The translations under genes were made by a program, and so were the position numbers. DNA of 64,000 nt from the NCBI GenBank assembly GCA_963749715.1, contig CAVVNR010000001.1, positions 1 through 64,000 on the forward strand, given 5' to 3'. Source of the stretch: Roseiarcus sp963749715 (GTDB lineage: Bacteria; Pseudomonadota; Alphaproteobacteria; Rhizobiales; Beijerinckiaceae). Of the stretch, positions 1 to 9,057 are shown in pieces; position 1 is the stretch's first letter, and the number at the start of each line of letters is the position of its first letter. The notes below the pieces were generated by a model. It made no database searches. It saw only the letters and a list, made by a program, of their open reading frames with translations, and had not been told where the DNA came from.

Positions 1-1010
1 TGTGGGCTCTCGAGAGCGAACGCGAAAGTCCGGCGCCGATCAAGGCTCAACGGGCAGAGATTTCGCGATTTGTCCGATGCCTATCAAGAGAAGATCAAAG
101 ACACCGCCATCCGCACTGTGGAAATCGACGCAGGACGCAATACCGACCTTCGATACGAGATTTTTGAGAGATTGAATCGCGGCTCCATGGCATTGAATGA
201 GCAAGAGTTGCGCAACTGCGTTTACAGAGGCAAATTTAATGAACGTCTTGCTGAGTTAGAAATGGATAGCAGATGGAGGAGCGTAAAGGGGGGTGACACC
301 CCCGAGCCGCGATTTAAGGAAAGGGAGATGATTCTGAATTCTTGGCGCTCGCCAATCGGGGCCAGTTTTATACCGGAAAGCTGAAGCGGTTTTTAAACGA
401 CTACATGGCGAAACATGCCCCAACGGCTGCCGATGCAATCGATGAACAGGCAATGATGTTCCGACAGACGATGCAGAATGTATATATCGCGTTCGGCCCC
501 AACTCAGCTCGGCTCTATAGCGTTCCAGCGACAGGTCATAACGGTAAGTGGGATACGAAGTTTTCGATTGCCGCCCTGGAAATACAGGCTTCTGCCTTGA
601 TCGGGCGAGCCTCCGCTAGCGTCCAAAAGGTAGCGGATCAAATTCAGGAACATTATCTGTTCTTGCTCCTAACAGACAAGACTGTGCAAGACTCGATTTC
701 GCAGGCGACAGGCGGAAGCTTGCCTACTAAATTGCGATGGACTGTGTTTAAGGCGGCAATTCAACCTCTGCTCGATAGCGTCGTTATTGAACCGAGGTTC
801 TTTAGTTTCGAATTCCGCGAGAGGCTATATGACGAAAGCCCTGTCTGCGCTCTTTGTAAGAACCGAATACACTCCCTCGAAGACAGCACGATCGATCACA
901 TCACCCCATACAGCAAAGGCGGGAAAACGATTCCGAGCAACGGGCAGCTTGCTCACAGGGCATGCAATGCAAGCAAAAACGCTATCGAATCCAACAGTGC
1001 CCTCGTCTGA
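1..1010 (+). pseudogene. DUF262 / HNH endonuclease family protein, 5'-truncated and frameshifted
   Basis: The frame is open from base 1, so the gene starts outside the window. The first part reads YQEKIKDTAIRTVEI (about 82-126) and IFERLNRGSMALNEQELRN (about 160-216), typical of DUF262 (ParB/GmrS-like) proteins. That frame stops at 382-384, but the homologous reading resumes one frame over near base 345 (LALANRGQFYTGKLKRFL). It continues to an HNH module near 846-990, with a CxxC knuckle, IDHITPYSKGG and QLAHRACNASK. A single missing base near 345 would explain the break. Proteins of this architecture are linked to modification-dependent restriction and phage defence (family knowledge); no partner gene is visible. 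It may be a true pseudogene or an assembly indel. Confidence 0.75.
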
Positions 1011-1102
1011 CTGCGGCCATGATTTTGGCGGGGGGAGGGCCTGAAATGGGCATTGTGGTCTTCAAGGCTTCCGCGGAGAGCTAAGAATTGATCGGGAATC
1101 CA

Positions 1103-1453
1103 ATGCACGGACACCTCAATGTGTCGATCAAAGCGTTTGTTCGAGCAATGGACGCTGCGGGTGTTTCGCAGGGTCGAAAGTGGTTGGCTAATTATGACAG
1201 GCCCGGCCCCGAAGGGCGAAGACACCCGGGCGGAGACAGTTTGGGTACCTTATACAATCGCCTTCATAACATCGATGAGCTAGTGTGGCTTTGCCAGCAT
1301 TTCGGTGTAGAAGACACTACAATCGGTCAAGCGAGAGAATTTGCAAGAGAGGGTACCTCAGTACAAAGGCAAGGGAAACTCTTTAGGGCGTCAATACCAT
1401 GGAACAAAGTCGCGTATGGTGCTCAAGCTTTCATCGACAAGCACTCAGTATGA
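1103..1453 (+). CDS. hypothetical protein, about 116 aa
   Basis: An open frame begins at ATG 1103, with a TTG five codons upstream at 1088 as an alternative. The product starts MHGHLNVSIKAFVRAM and ends in QAFIDKHSV. It is soluble, with no signal peptide or membrane segment. I recognise no family. It sits between a broken HNH-nuclease gene and a broken ASCH gene in a decaying accessory stretch, so it may be cargo of a former mobile region. Base composition is visibly less GC-rich than the metabolic genes to the right, consistent with foreign origin. Confidence 0.45.
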   Translation: MHGHLNVSIKAFVRAMDAAGVSQGRKWLANYDRPGPEGRRHPGGDSLGTLYNRLHNIDELVWLCQHFGVEDTTIGQAREFAREGTSVQRQGKLFRASIPWNKVAYGAQAFIDKHSV

Positions 1454-1464
1454 GTGATCGTTGA

Positions 1465-1878
1465 GTGAAACGCAGACCGTCATGGAAGGCTCTTTCGGTC
1501 CGGCAGCCTTGGGCCTGGGCAATTATCCATGGTGGCAAAGACATTGAGAATTGATCAGAAGCGTTCGCCGAGCGCATTGGGCGGCGCGTGGTCGGCCAGA
1601 CCATTTTTATCCACGCGGGCAAGGCGATGACGACTGCCGACTATGACTGGGCCGTTCGCTTCATGTCGGCAATCGGTGTCAATTGTCCGGCGCCGTCAAG
1701 ACTGCAGCGCGGAGGCGTCATTGGGACAGTCAGAGTCGTGGATGTTGTTAGCAAGAGCAAGTCCCAGTGGTTTGGCGGACCTTGCGGCCTTGTGTTGGCT
1801 GACCCCAAACCATGCAAGTTCGTCCCGGCGAAGGGACAACTGGGACTGTTCTCAATCGCCCCGCTTGAAGACGAATAG
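1465..1878 (+). pseudogene. ASCH-domain protein with in-frame stop
   Basis: Frame 1 reads KALSVRQPWAWAIIHGGKDIEN, split here as KALSVRQPWAWAII then HGGKDIEN, followed by TGA at 1552-1554. It continues without a shift through TIFIHAGKAMTTADYDW, GGVIGTVRVVDVV, WFGGPCGLVL and KGQLGLFS to a stop at 1876-1878. Both halves match ASC-1 homology (ASCH, PUA-like RNA-binding) proteins, whose N-terminus normally reads SxRQPWAW...IENR. The stop occupies the position of that arginine, so a CGA-to-TGA change is the simplest explanation. Only GTG at 1465 offers a start upstream; an internal start at 1588 would lose the RQPWAW motif. The same frame stays open past 1878, but I see no homology there. Confidence 0.7.
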
Positions 1879-2025
1879 GAACGTCTGCTCAGGTGGGTAG
1901 CGGACCTACAAAAGGTCGCCAGAAAGGACCGCCCTCCGCCCAAACCTGAAATTCAAACCGACCCGCTACCGAAAATCCCTGTTGCGCCAACGCTAAGAGG
2001 GAATTCGCCAAGGTCCGCGGGCGCC

Positions 2026-2480
2026 TCACGGCGCTCGCTTCCGGCTTTCGATCGATTGGCGGAGCGCGCTCAAGAATGGGATATCCGCATACTGGTCGGG
2101 GCGAACCTTGTCCCACGCCACCCCTTCCGGCTGCGGGTAGGGTGTTTGCGTTGCGATCAGCTCGAACTCGGTCGCGATGAAATGCAACGCGGAATTCATG
2201 GCTCTCCATCACGACCTCGGAGTCGGCGACGATTTGCGAGGAATGAACCGTCGTCGCGATCGGCGTCGAGGGGCTGACGAGCCCGAGTTCGCGGAAGACT
2301 CCCTGCTCGAGATCGGCGAATCCGGCGCCCTTCCCCGTGCGCCCGCCGAGCCGCGTGACCGCGACGCAGCCGACGACGCAGAAATCGAGCCTGGGCATGT
2401 CCTCGAAGCCGACCGGCTCGCCATGCTCGACGAAGCCTTGCGACGTGGCCGCGGTTTCGAAATTGGGCGCGGATTCGCGG
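2026..2480 (-). pseudogene. 5-formyltetrahydrofolate cyclo-ligase family remnant
   Basis: Reading leftward from about 2470, the translation gives EHGEPVGFEDMPRLDF, VVGCVAVTRLGGRTGKGAGFADLE (seen in two parts: VVGCVAVTRLGG and RTGKGAGFADLE), ATTVHSSQ and SEVVMESH. After about 2195 the match shifts one frame: NSALHFIATEFELI, TPYPQPEGVAWD and a stop at 2028-2026. This is the C-terminal half of a COG0212-type 5-formyl-THF cyclo-ligase. The N-terminal half is absent; the homology ends just left of the transposase terminal repeat at 2499, so the IS4 insertion or an associated deletion probably removed it. One extra A in the GAATTC at 2191-2196 accounts for the frameshift. Confidence 0.7.
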
Positions 2481-2498
2481 GCGGGTCTTTAAAGCGTC

Positions 2499-2527
2499 AT
2501 GGCCGGGCTTGACCCACGGCTGTCCGG
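2499..2527 (+). repeat. left terminal inverted repeat of the IS4-type element
   Basis: The 29 bp starting ATGGCCGGG and ending CACGGCTGTCCGG match, in inverse orientation, 3774-3802 at 24 of 29 positions; the five differences are clustered in the centre. It lies 91 bp before the transposase start. No convincing short target duplication is visible outside the two ends. Confidence 0.6.
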
Positions 2528-2617
2528 CAGGAGTTTTGCTTGAACGGTCGCACGACATTGATTCTACTCGTCTCCAGAGTTTCGCGAACTCACTTGGACA
2601 CGAAAGGGATCAACGCC

Positions 2618-3772
2618 GTGCGCCACACCAATAGCGTTTTCCACGACATCCTCAAACTCGTTCCGTGGGCGGCCTTCGACAGGCTGGTCGACGAATATGG
2701 GACTGACGAGGCGGCGCGTCGCTTTACGACCCGCAATCAGTTCCTCGTGCTGTTGTTCGCCCAGTTCGGCGGCGCTTCGTCGCTGCGCGAAGTCGAAGCG
2801 GTGATGGCGAGCCATCAGGCGCGGCTCTATCATGTGGGCGCCAAGGCGCCGAAGCGCTCCACCTTCGCCGACGCCAATCGGAACCGCGATCCGCGCGTCT
2901 TTTCCAAGCTGTTCGAGCACATGCTGGCCGCGTCCCCGCGCGGCTTCCGCCGCAAGATGGGCGATGCGGTGCGTCTGATCGACTCGACCAGCCTGCATCT
3001 TGCCGGCGCTGGCGCGCAATGGGCGCGCTTCTCCAGCGACGTCTTCGGCGCCAAGGCGCATATCATCTACGATCCGGACCTCGGCCGCCCGGTCTATCAC
3101 GCGGTGACGGCCGCCAACATCAACGACATCACCGCCGCCAAGCCGATGCCGATCGACCCCGGCGCCACCTATGTCTTTGACCTCGGTTACTACGACTTCT
3201 CCTGGTGGGCGCAGCTCGACGGCGCGGGCTGCCGTCTGGTGACCCGCTTCAAGGCCAACACGCCGCTGCGCGAGGCCAAAGACATGCCTTTGGCCGAGGG
3301 ATCGGACGTTCTGAGCGATCGCATCGGGTTCTTGCCCGCCCGTCAGTGCAACAACCGCAAAAATCCGATGCAGGACGCGGTGCGCGAAATCGTCGTCGAG
3401 ACCGAAACCGGCAAAAGGCTGCGCATTCTCACCAACGACCTCGACGCCCCTGCCCAGGAGATTGCCGACCTCTACAAGCGCCGCTGGCAAATCGAACTGT
3501 TCTTCCGCGTGATGAAGCAGACCCTGAAAATCACCAAATTCCTCGGACGCTCCGAAAACGCCGTGCGCATTCAGATCGCCGTCGCGCTCATCGCATTCTT
3601 GCTGCTCCGCCAGTTGCAAGACGTCACCAAAGCAAAGCGCGGCTTCCTCGAACTCGCTCAACTCGTGCGCGCCAATCTGATGCACAGAAAAGACGTCTCT
3701 CGCCTGCGCGACGACAATCCCGCCCAGTCAAGCAACTCTCGCCAACTGCAACTGAACTGGGGCACGACATGA
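2618..3772 (+). mobile_element. IS4-family transposase, about 384 aa
   Basis: The product begins near RHTNSVFHDILKLVPW (GTG at 2618; an in-frame TTG at 2540 adds 26 residues without homology). It has the IS4 N-terminal region (FTTRNQFLVLLFAQ, SSLREVE) and a DDE core: LIDSTSLHL with the first Asp, YVFDLGYYDF with the second Asp, and YKRRWQIELFFRVMKQ, the Y-R-E signature with the catalytic Glu. It ends in a basic tail. The frame is intact, so the element could still be active. It is bracketed by 29-bp imperfect inverted repeats and has interrupted or flanks a folate cyclo-ligase remnant. A very long antisense frame inside it is only a GC-rich shadow. Confidence 0.9.
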
Positions 3773-3773
3773 A

Positions 3774-3802
3774 CCGGACAGCCGTGGGCTTGTCCCGGCC
3801 AT
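3774..3802 (-). repeat. right terminal inverted repeat of the IS4-type element
   Basis: Inverse complement of 2499-2527 at 24 of 29 positions, immediately after the transposase stop codon. A third related copy lies at 3923-3949. Confidence 0.6.
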
Positions 3803-4290
3803 CCACGTGGTTCGGTGCATCGAGCGCGCGCAAGCAGCCTGCAGAGGCGAAAAACCTTGTAGTTGTGGACCTTTGCAGCGGATCGCGCCAATACCAGACT
3901 CGTCTTTGCGGCGGCGCGGCGTGGACAGCCGTGGGACAAGCCCGGCCATGACGACAAGGGCTCAAAGGCGCAATCGGCAAAGACGTGACCAACAGCTAAC
4001 GTGATAAGCGCCCCGACGTTCATGTTCGCCTCGACGAGGCTCTTCCATACGCGGTCGCGCACGGCGGCCTTGGCGCGGTTGCGCCCCGCCCCATCGAGAA
4101 ATCGCTGCGCTCAGCCATGATTGCCGCAGAGCGTGACCCAAAAGCCGGTTCCTTCGTCCTGAGGCGCCGCGACGCGGCCTCGAAGGACGTTCCAGAGCGC
4201 GCCGTTCGACGCCTCCTGGAGCATCCTTCGAGGCCTTTTGCGTGCCGCAAAAGGCGCCTCAGGATGAGGCGCTGCTGTTGAAACAGGCTC
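3803..4290. other. gene-free stretch with palindromic repeats
   Basis: No convincing gene in about 490 bp. At 3923-3949 there is another copy of the transposon-end motif (CCGTGGGACAAGCCCGGCCAT), closer to the left end than the right end is. Around 4000-4062 the minus strand has a short AT-richer open frame (RVWKSLVEANMNVGALI) that might be the tail of a lost membrane protein, which I cannot identify. A strong palindrome lies at 4222-4266. Confidence 0.5.
4222..4266. repeat. REP-like palindrome
   Basis: CATCCTTCGAGGCCTTTTGCG (in two parts: CATCCTTCGAGG, CCTTTTGCG) pairs across a short centre with CGCAAAAGG and CGCCTCAGGATG. Elements of the CATCCT...AGGATG type are scattered between genes in many Hyphomicrobiales. 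It lies just downstream of the atzE stop and could also act as a terminator. Confidence 0.6.
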
Positions 4291-5697
4291 TTATGGGGAC
4301 AGTCTCGCGACCGGCGCGCGAACGACGCCGCTTTGCTCCAGCGCCCGGGCGACACGGAGCGCGAGATCCTCGCGCCACGGCGCGGCGATGATCTGCACTC
4401 CGATCGGGAGCCTCTCGTCCGTGGTCCACACCGGCGCCGCGACCGCCGGAAGGCCGATGAAGGAGATGGGTTGGGCGAACAGTCCGAGGTTCGGCCGCAC
4501 CAGCATCTCCCGGCCATCGAGGATGAACGTCTTTTGCCCAAGCCTCGGCGCCCGGCACGGAGTGGCCGGCGCGAGCAGGATATCGACATCGCGAAAAAGC
4601 GCCTGCGCGTCGGTCCTGAACCGGCGGCGGAATTTCTGCGCCTGCGCGATCCACGCCCCCGGAAGCATCGCCCCGGCGATCAGGCGGTCGCGAACGTCGG
4701 GATCGAAATCCTGAGCGCGGGTGCGCAGCCGCTCGAGATGCAGCGCGGCGCCTTCAACCATGGTGATCAGATAGGCGGCCGAACGCGCCTCATCGGCCCC
4801 GGCGAGTTCGGCCACCCGGTCGGCTTTCAGGGCGCTCGCAACCACGTCAACGGCGGCGCCCGCGCTCGCATCCGCCGAGCGCGCGAAATAACCCCCGAGT
4901 CTCGCGATGCGAAGCCCCTTGAGGCCCTCCTCGAGCAGCGGAAAAGCGGGCGTCGCTGGAACACCGGCCTGCGCCGGATCTCTTTCGTCTCGCCCAAGCA
5001 TGGCGTCGTAGGCGAGTGCGAGATCGCCGGCGGATCGCGCGAGCGGCCCCACATGATCGAGACTGGCGACAAACGGGAATGCGCCGGCCCGCGATAGCCG
5101 GCCATAGGTCGGCTTGAGGCCGAACAATCCGCATAGCGAGCTCGGGACCCGAATGGAGCCGTTGGTGTCGGACCCGAGCGCGATCGGAACGAGGCCGCCG
5201 GCCACCGCCGCGGCCGATCCGCCCGACGACCCGCCGGTCATGTGCTCGAGGTCATGGGGATTGCGCGAGGGGCCGTCGTGGGCGTTCTCGCCGGTGAAGT
5301 CGTAGGCGTATTCCCCCATGTTGAGCGCGCCGATCAGGACGCCGCCTGCCGCTTCGAGGCGCGCGACCGCAGTCGCGTCCGCCCTGGCCGGCGCGCGGCC
5401 GCGGTTGATCTTGGAGCCGGCCCGCGTCGGCAAGCCCTCGACGTCGAACAGGTTCTTGACCGCGAACGGCGCCCCGGCGAGCGGCCCCAGGCTCGCTCCG
5501 CGCGCCCGCGCGGCGTCGATCGCGTCAGCCTTGGCGAGCGCGCGGGCCGCGGTCACGTCGGTGAAGGCGCCGAGCGCGCCATTGCGGGCCTTGATGCGGT
5601 TCAGAGCCTCTTGCGCGATCTCGCGCGCGCTCGCGGCGCCGGTTCGGACCGCCTCAGCGATGGCTTGAGCGGATCCGTCGAGCAGCGCCGCTGTCAC
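4291..5697 (-). CDS. atzE: AtzE-like amidase (1-carboxybiuret hydrolase family), 468 aa
   Basis: Amidase-signature enzyme. The catalytic triad is visible: Lys at about residue 81 (AVKNLFD), cis-Ser at about 157 (MTGGSSGGSA) and nucleophile Ser at about 181 (DTNGSIRVPSS). Length and the neighbouring small AtzG-type subunit match the AtzE group, which hydrolyses 1-carboxybiuret in cyanuric-acid catabolism (family knowledge). The start chosen is GTG 5697, because its GTGA overlaps the atzG stop; the frame is open further upstream but overruns atzG. It is the last gene of a minus-strand operon with a BMP-type importer and a biuret-hydrolase-like enzyme. The true substrate could be another ureide; no cyanuric acid hydrolase or AtzH is in the window. 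Confidence 0.85.
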   Translation of the reverse strand: MTAALLDGSAQAIAEAVRTGAASAREIAQEALNRIKARNGALGAFTDVTAARALAKADAIDAARARGASLGPLAGAPFAVKNLFDVEGLPTRAGSKINRGRAPARADATAVARLEAAGGVLIGALNMGEYAYDFTGENAHDGPSRNPHDLEHMTGGSSGGSAAAVAGGLVPIALGSDTNGSIRVPSSLCGLFGLKPTYGRLSRAGAFPFVASLDHVGPLARSAGDLALAYDAMLGRDERDPAQAGVPATPAFPLLEEGLKGLRIARLGGYFARSADASAGAAVDVVASALKADRVAELAGADEARSAAYLITMVEGAALHLERLRTRAQDFDPDVRDRLIAGAMLPGAWIAQAQKFRRRFRTDAQALFRDVDILLAPATPCRAPRLGQKTFILDGREMLVRPNLGLFAQPISFIGLPAVAAPVWTTDERLPIGVQIIAAPWREDLALRVARALEQSGVVRAPVARLSP

Positions 5698-5894
5698 GGC
5701 GTGAACACCGGCGCGGGCTCCTCCTGATCGTCGAGCCTGACCGACAGAAGCTTCTCCGCCTGCTCGGCGGCGATCCGCAAATGCACGATCGTCTGGGCGC
5801 GCGACTCCGGCGTCAGCGTCAGGCCCAGCAAGGGCGTCATGGCGTCGACAAGCGCCTCGGCGTCGAACGGGTTGGAAGTCATGCGTTCGCTCAT
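5694..5894 (-). CDS. atzG: AtzG-like small amidase subunit (DUF4089), 66 aa
   Basis: A short helical protein (SNPFDAEALVDAM, LTLTPESRAQTIVHL, AEKLLSVRLDDQEEPAPVF). Size, the conserved helix pair and the 4-nt overlap with atzE identify it as the AtzG-type subunit that binds and stabilises AtzE (family knowledge). It lies 25 bp downstream of the ABC ATPase gene, so it is probably co-transcribed. ATG 5894 and ATG 5882 are both possible starts. Confidence 0.8.
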   Translation of the reverse strand: MSERMTSNPFDAEALVDAMTPLLGLTLTPESRAQTIVHLRIAAEQAEKLLSVRLDDQEEPAPVFTP

Positions 5895-5919
5895 TGAACG
5901 AGGCGCGCGGCGCCGTCAA

Positions 5920-7455
5920 TCAATGACCCGCCATATAGCGGCCGATCGTCGTTCGATCGGCGCCCGCCCCGGGCGTGAGATAGGCGACCTTGCCGCCTGA
6001 CATCACGGCGATGCGGTCGGAGAGCTCGAGAATTTCGTCGAGATCCTCGGACACCAGCAACACCGCCGCGCCGCGATTGCGCTGCTCCATGATCTGCGCG
6101 CGAATGTCGGCGACCGAGGCGAAGTCGAGGCCGAAACAGGGGTTGGCGACGATCAGGATGTCGACGTCCTCCGACAGCTCGCGCGCGAGCACCGCGCGCT
6201 GGACGTTGCCGCCCGACAAGTCGCGGATCTGCGTTTCCGTCGAGGGCGTTTTCACGTTGTAGCGGTCGATGAGATCGCGCGCCTTGGCGCGCATCGGCTC
6301 GCGCGAAAGCCAGAATCCGAGCCGCGAGATCGGCGATTTGTCGAAGCGGCGAAACGCCATGTTCTCGGCGACCGACATGGTCGGCACCGTCGCATTCTTC
6401 AGCGGCTCTTCCGGCAGCCCGAAGATCTTGAACTTGTCGAAATGGTCGCGGATCGGCGCGAAGTCCTGGTCATGGACGAGGATCTGCCCGAGTTTGATCG
6501 GGCGCTGTCCGGACAAGGCCTCGACCAGTTCGCTCTGGCCATTGCCAGACACCCCGGCGATGCCGACGATTTCGCCGGCCTGGACCTTGAGATCGAAGCC
6601 GGTGACCGCGTCGCGCCCTTCGTCGTTCTCGGCGAAGAGGCCGGCGATCTCGAGCGTCGTTCCGCTCCTCGGCGCAACCGCGCGCGCCGCCGACGGACGC
6701 ACGACAGCGTCGCCGATCATCATCGCCGCCATCTCGCGCGTCGAAACGGCGCCGACCTTCCCGCCGCCGACGCGCGCGCCGCGCCGCAGCACCGTGAAAT
6801 CGTCGCAGAACGCCTCGACCTCGCGGAATTTGTGACTGATCATCGCCACGGTGATTTCACCGCGATGCGCCATGTCGCGCAGGAGCCCGAGAATTTCGTC
6901 GGCCTCGCCCGGCGTCAGCACGGACGTCGGCTCATCGAGGATGAGAAAGCGTTGATCGAGATAGAGCAGCTTGAGGATTTCGAGCTTCTGCTTTTCTCCC
7001 GCCGCGAGGCCCGATACCGGCCGGTCAAGCGGAACCCGGAACGGCATTCTATCGAGAAAGCTCTCGAGACCCTTGCGCTCCTTGCGCCAGTCGATGAACG
7101 ACGGGGCGTCGGCGCGGCTGACGACCAGATTTTCCGCCGCCGTCAGCGCCGGCACCAGGGTGAAATGCTGGTAGACCATGCCGACGCCAAGCGCCTGCGC
7201 ATCCTTGGGGTTGCGGACGGCCGCCTCCGTCCCGTCGAGCATGAGCTGGCCCTTGTCGGGAATGTAGAAGCCCATGATGCATTTGACGAGCGTCGACTTG
7301 CCGGCGCCGTTCTCGCCAAGCAGCGCGTGAAACGACCCGGCCGGAACCTGGATCGACACGTCCTGCAGGGCGCGCAGCGCGCCGAACGCCTTGCTCATGC
7401 CGATGGTTTCGAGCGAGGGCGCGCGCATTGCGTCGGTTGGGGTGGCGTCGGTCAT
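5920..7455 (-). CDS. BMP-type (nucleoside/ureide) ABC transporter ATP-binding protein, 511 aa
   Basis: Tandem ABC ATPase. The first domain has Walker A GENGAGKST (about 47-55), the loop SGLAAGEKQK and Walker B LILDEPT. The second has a degenerate Walker A (SGNGQSELVEAL), LSGGNVQRAVLAREL and LIVANPCFGLD, as is usual for the fused ATPases of BmpA/NupA-type importers. ATG 7455 overlaps the upstream stop as ATGA. Together with two permeases and a BMP-family binding protein it forms a complete importer; the adjacent hydrolases suggest a ureide cargo such as biuret (inference). Confidence 0.9.
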   Translation of the reverse strand: MTDATPTDAMRAPSLETIGMSKAFGALRALQDVSIQVPAGSFHALLGENGAGKSTLVKCIMGFYIPDKGQLMLDGTEAAVRNPKDAQALGVGMVYQHFTLVPALTAAENLVVSRADAPSFIDWRKERKGLESFLDRMPFRVPLDRPVSGLAAGEKQKLEILKLLYLDQRFLILDEPTSVLTPGEADEILGLLRDMAHRGEITVAMISHKFREVEAFCDDFTVLRRGARVGGGKVGAVSTREMAAMMIGDAVVRPSAARAVAPRSGTTLEIAGLFAENDEGRDAVTGFDLKVQAGEIVGIAGVSGNGQSELVEALSGQRPIKLGQILVHDQDFAPIRDHFDKFKIFGLPEEPLKNATVPTMSVAENMAFRRFDKSPISRLGFWLSREPMRAKARDLIDRYNVKTPSTETQIRDLSGGNVQRAVLARELSEDVDILIVANPCFGLDFASVADIRAQIMEQRNRGAAVLLVSEDLDEILELSDRIAVMSGGKVAYLTPGAGADRTTIGRYMAGH

Positions 7456-8130
7456 GGCATCGCCTCGATGAAAGCCGTCGAGCGGCCGACGGCCCCGAAC
7501 ACGCCGCCCTGCATCTTGACCATCTTGAGCGCGGCCAGGTGATTGCCGTAGTCGGTCGCGGCGCAGCAGTCTTCGAGCAGCACGCACTCGAACCCGCGGT
7601 CGTTCGCCTCGCGCATGGTGGTATGGACGCAGACGTCGGTGGTGATGCCGGTGAGCGCGATGTTTTCGATTCCGCGCGTGCGCAGCATGAGCTCGAGGTC
7701 GGTGGCGCAGAACGAGCCCTTGCCGGGCTTGTCGATGACGGGCTCGCCCGGAAGCGGCTTGAGCTCGTCGATGATCTCCCAGCCTCGCTCGCCGCGCACC
7801 AGCACCTTTCCGCACGGGCCCCGGATCGCCGATGCCGGCGCCGATCCGCTGCGAACGCCAGCGTTTGTTGGCCGGCAGGTCCGCAAGATCGGGCCGATGC
7901 CCCTCGCGGGTGTGAATGACGAGGTAGCCCTTTGCGCGGGCGGCGTCGAGCAGCGCCCGAATCGGGTCGATCGGCGCGCGCGTCAACGAGATGTCGTAAC
8001 CCATGGCGTCGACATAGCCGCCCTTGCCGCAGAAATCGGTCTGCATGTCGATGACGATGATCGCGGTGTTCCGCGGGCGCCAGTCGCCGTTATACGGCCA
8101 GGGATAGGGATCGGCGGCAAACGTCGGCAA
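7452..8130 (-). pseudogene. isochorismatase-like amidohydrolase, biuret-hydrolase group, with one frameshift
   Basis: The N-terminal part (from TTG 8130) reads TAIIVIDMQTDFCGKGGYVD and IHTREGHRPDLADL. The C-terminal part reads GKVLVRGERGWEII, PLPGEPVIDKPGKGSF, ITTDVCVHTTMREAND and VLLEDCCA. The two parts join if one G is removed from the run at 7819-7822. The Asp (IDMQ), Lys (IDKPGKG) and Cys (TTDVCVHTT) of the catalytic triad are present. Sequence and context match biuret amidohydrolase; triuret- and guanylurea-hydrolase relatives are alternatives. It overlaps the ATPase start by 4 nt and begins 9 bp after the permease stop, so translational coupling is likely. Conservation on both sides of the break suggests an assembly indel. 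Confidence 0.8.
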
Positions 8131-8139
8131 GGCTTGTCC

Positions 8140-9057
8140 TCACTTGGCCATCGACAGTTCGCCCGGCATGTCGCGCGCCGAGTGTTTGGCGCTCGAGGTT
8201 GCGATCATGATCCCGAGAGTGAGGATGTAGGGCGCAGCGTTGAAGAAATAATAGCCTTGGGTGATGCCGACCGATTGCAGCGATGGTCCGATCGCCCCCG
8301 CCGCCCCGAACAGCAGCGCCGCGGCGATGCAACGCAGCGGATCCCACCGGGCGAAGATGACGAGCGCCACCGCCATGAGGCCTTGTCCGGACGACAGCCC
8401 CTGGTTCCAGGAGCCCGGATACGACAGCGACAGGAACGCGCCGCCGACGCCGGCGAGAAAGCCGCCGACCGTTGTCGTCATGAGACGCACGAAGTTGACG
8501 GAGATGCCCATGGCGCGCGCGGCGGGGGCGCTGTCGCCGACCGTTCTGACGACCAGTCCCCATCGGGTGTTGCGCAGCGACCAGGCAAGCGCGATGGCCA
8601 GCGCGATGCCGATGAAAAACAGCGGATTGACCTGGAGCGCGCTCTTCAGGTTCGCGTCATCGGTCCAGAATCCCAGGGGGATCGAGCCGAGCCTCGGCGC
8701 GGTCGGCTGGATATAGGGCTTGCCGAAGAAGAATGCGACGCCGACGCCGAACAGCATCATGGCGATCCCGACCGCGACATCGTTGACCCGCTGCAGACCG
8801 CAGATCGAGCCGTGCATGGCGCCCAGAACCGAGCCGGCGACCCCGGCCGCGAGAACGCCGATCCAGGGCGAGCCCGTGTGGTAGGACGCGGCGTAGGCGA
8901 CCATCGCGCCGAGCACCAGCGTCCCCTCGAGGCCGAGGTTCACGCGGCCCGATTTTTCGGTGAGACATTCGCCGAGCGCGACGAACATGAAGGGCGTCGA
9001 CACCCGGATCGCCCCGCCGAGCATGGCGATGAGGACTGTGGCGACGGCGTCGTTCAT
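8140..9057 (-). CDS. BMP-type ABC transporter permease (YufQ/NupQ-like), 305 aa
   Basis: A hydrophobic protein with about eight to nine membrane segments. It contains the EKSGRVNLGLEGTLVLGAM motif and NTRWGLVVRTVGDS cytoplasmic loop typical of BPD_transp_2 permeases, and ends in ARDMPGELSMAK. The start is ATG 9057, whose ATGA overlaps the stop of the preceding permease. It forms the membrane channel with the 9054-10194 product. Confidence 0.9.
   Translation of the reverse strand: MNDAVATVLIAMLGGAIRVSTPFMFVALGECLTEKSGRVNLGLEGTLVLGAMVAYAASYHTGSPWIGVLAAGVAGSVLGAMHGSICGLQRVNDVAVGIAMMLFGVGVAFFFGKPYIQPTAPRLGSIPLGFWTDDANLKSALQVNPLFFIGIALAIALAWSLRNTRWGLVVRTVGDSAPAARAMGISVNFVRLMTTTVGGFLAGVGGAFLSLSYPGSWNQGLSSGQGLMAVALVIFARWDPLRCIAAALLFGAAGAIGPSLQSVGITQGYYFFNAAPYILTLGIMIATSSAKHSARDMPGELSMAK

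Noticed and set aside
2564..3685. 373-codon frame antisense to the transposase
   Set aside because: Shadow of the IS4 gene; no domain.
4291..5919. 542-aa reading of the amidase
   Set aside because: Extends through the atzG gene in another frame; the GTGA junction at 5694-5697 gives the proper 468-aa AtzE.
5920..8130. Apparent 736-aa fusion of an isochorismatase and an ABC ATPase
   Set aside because: Created by the G-run indel at 7819-7822; both genes have their own start/stop with a 4-nt overlap.
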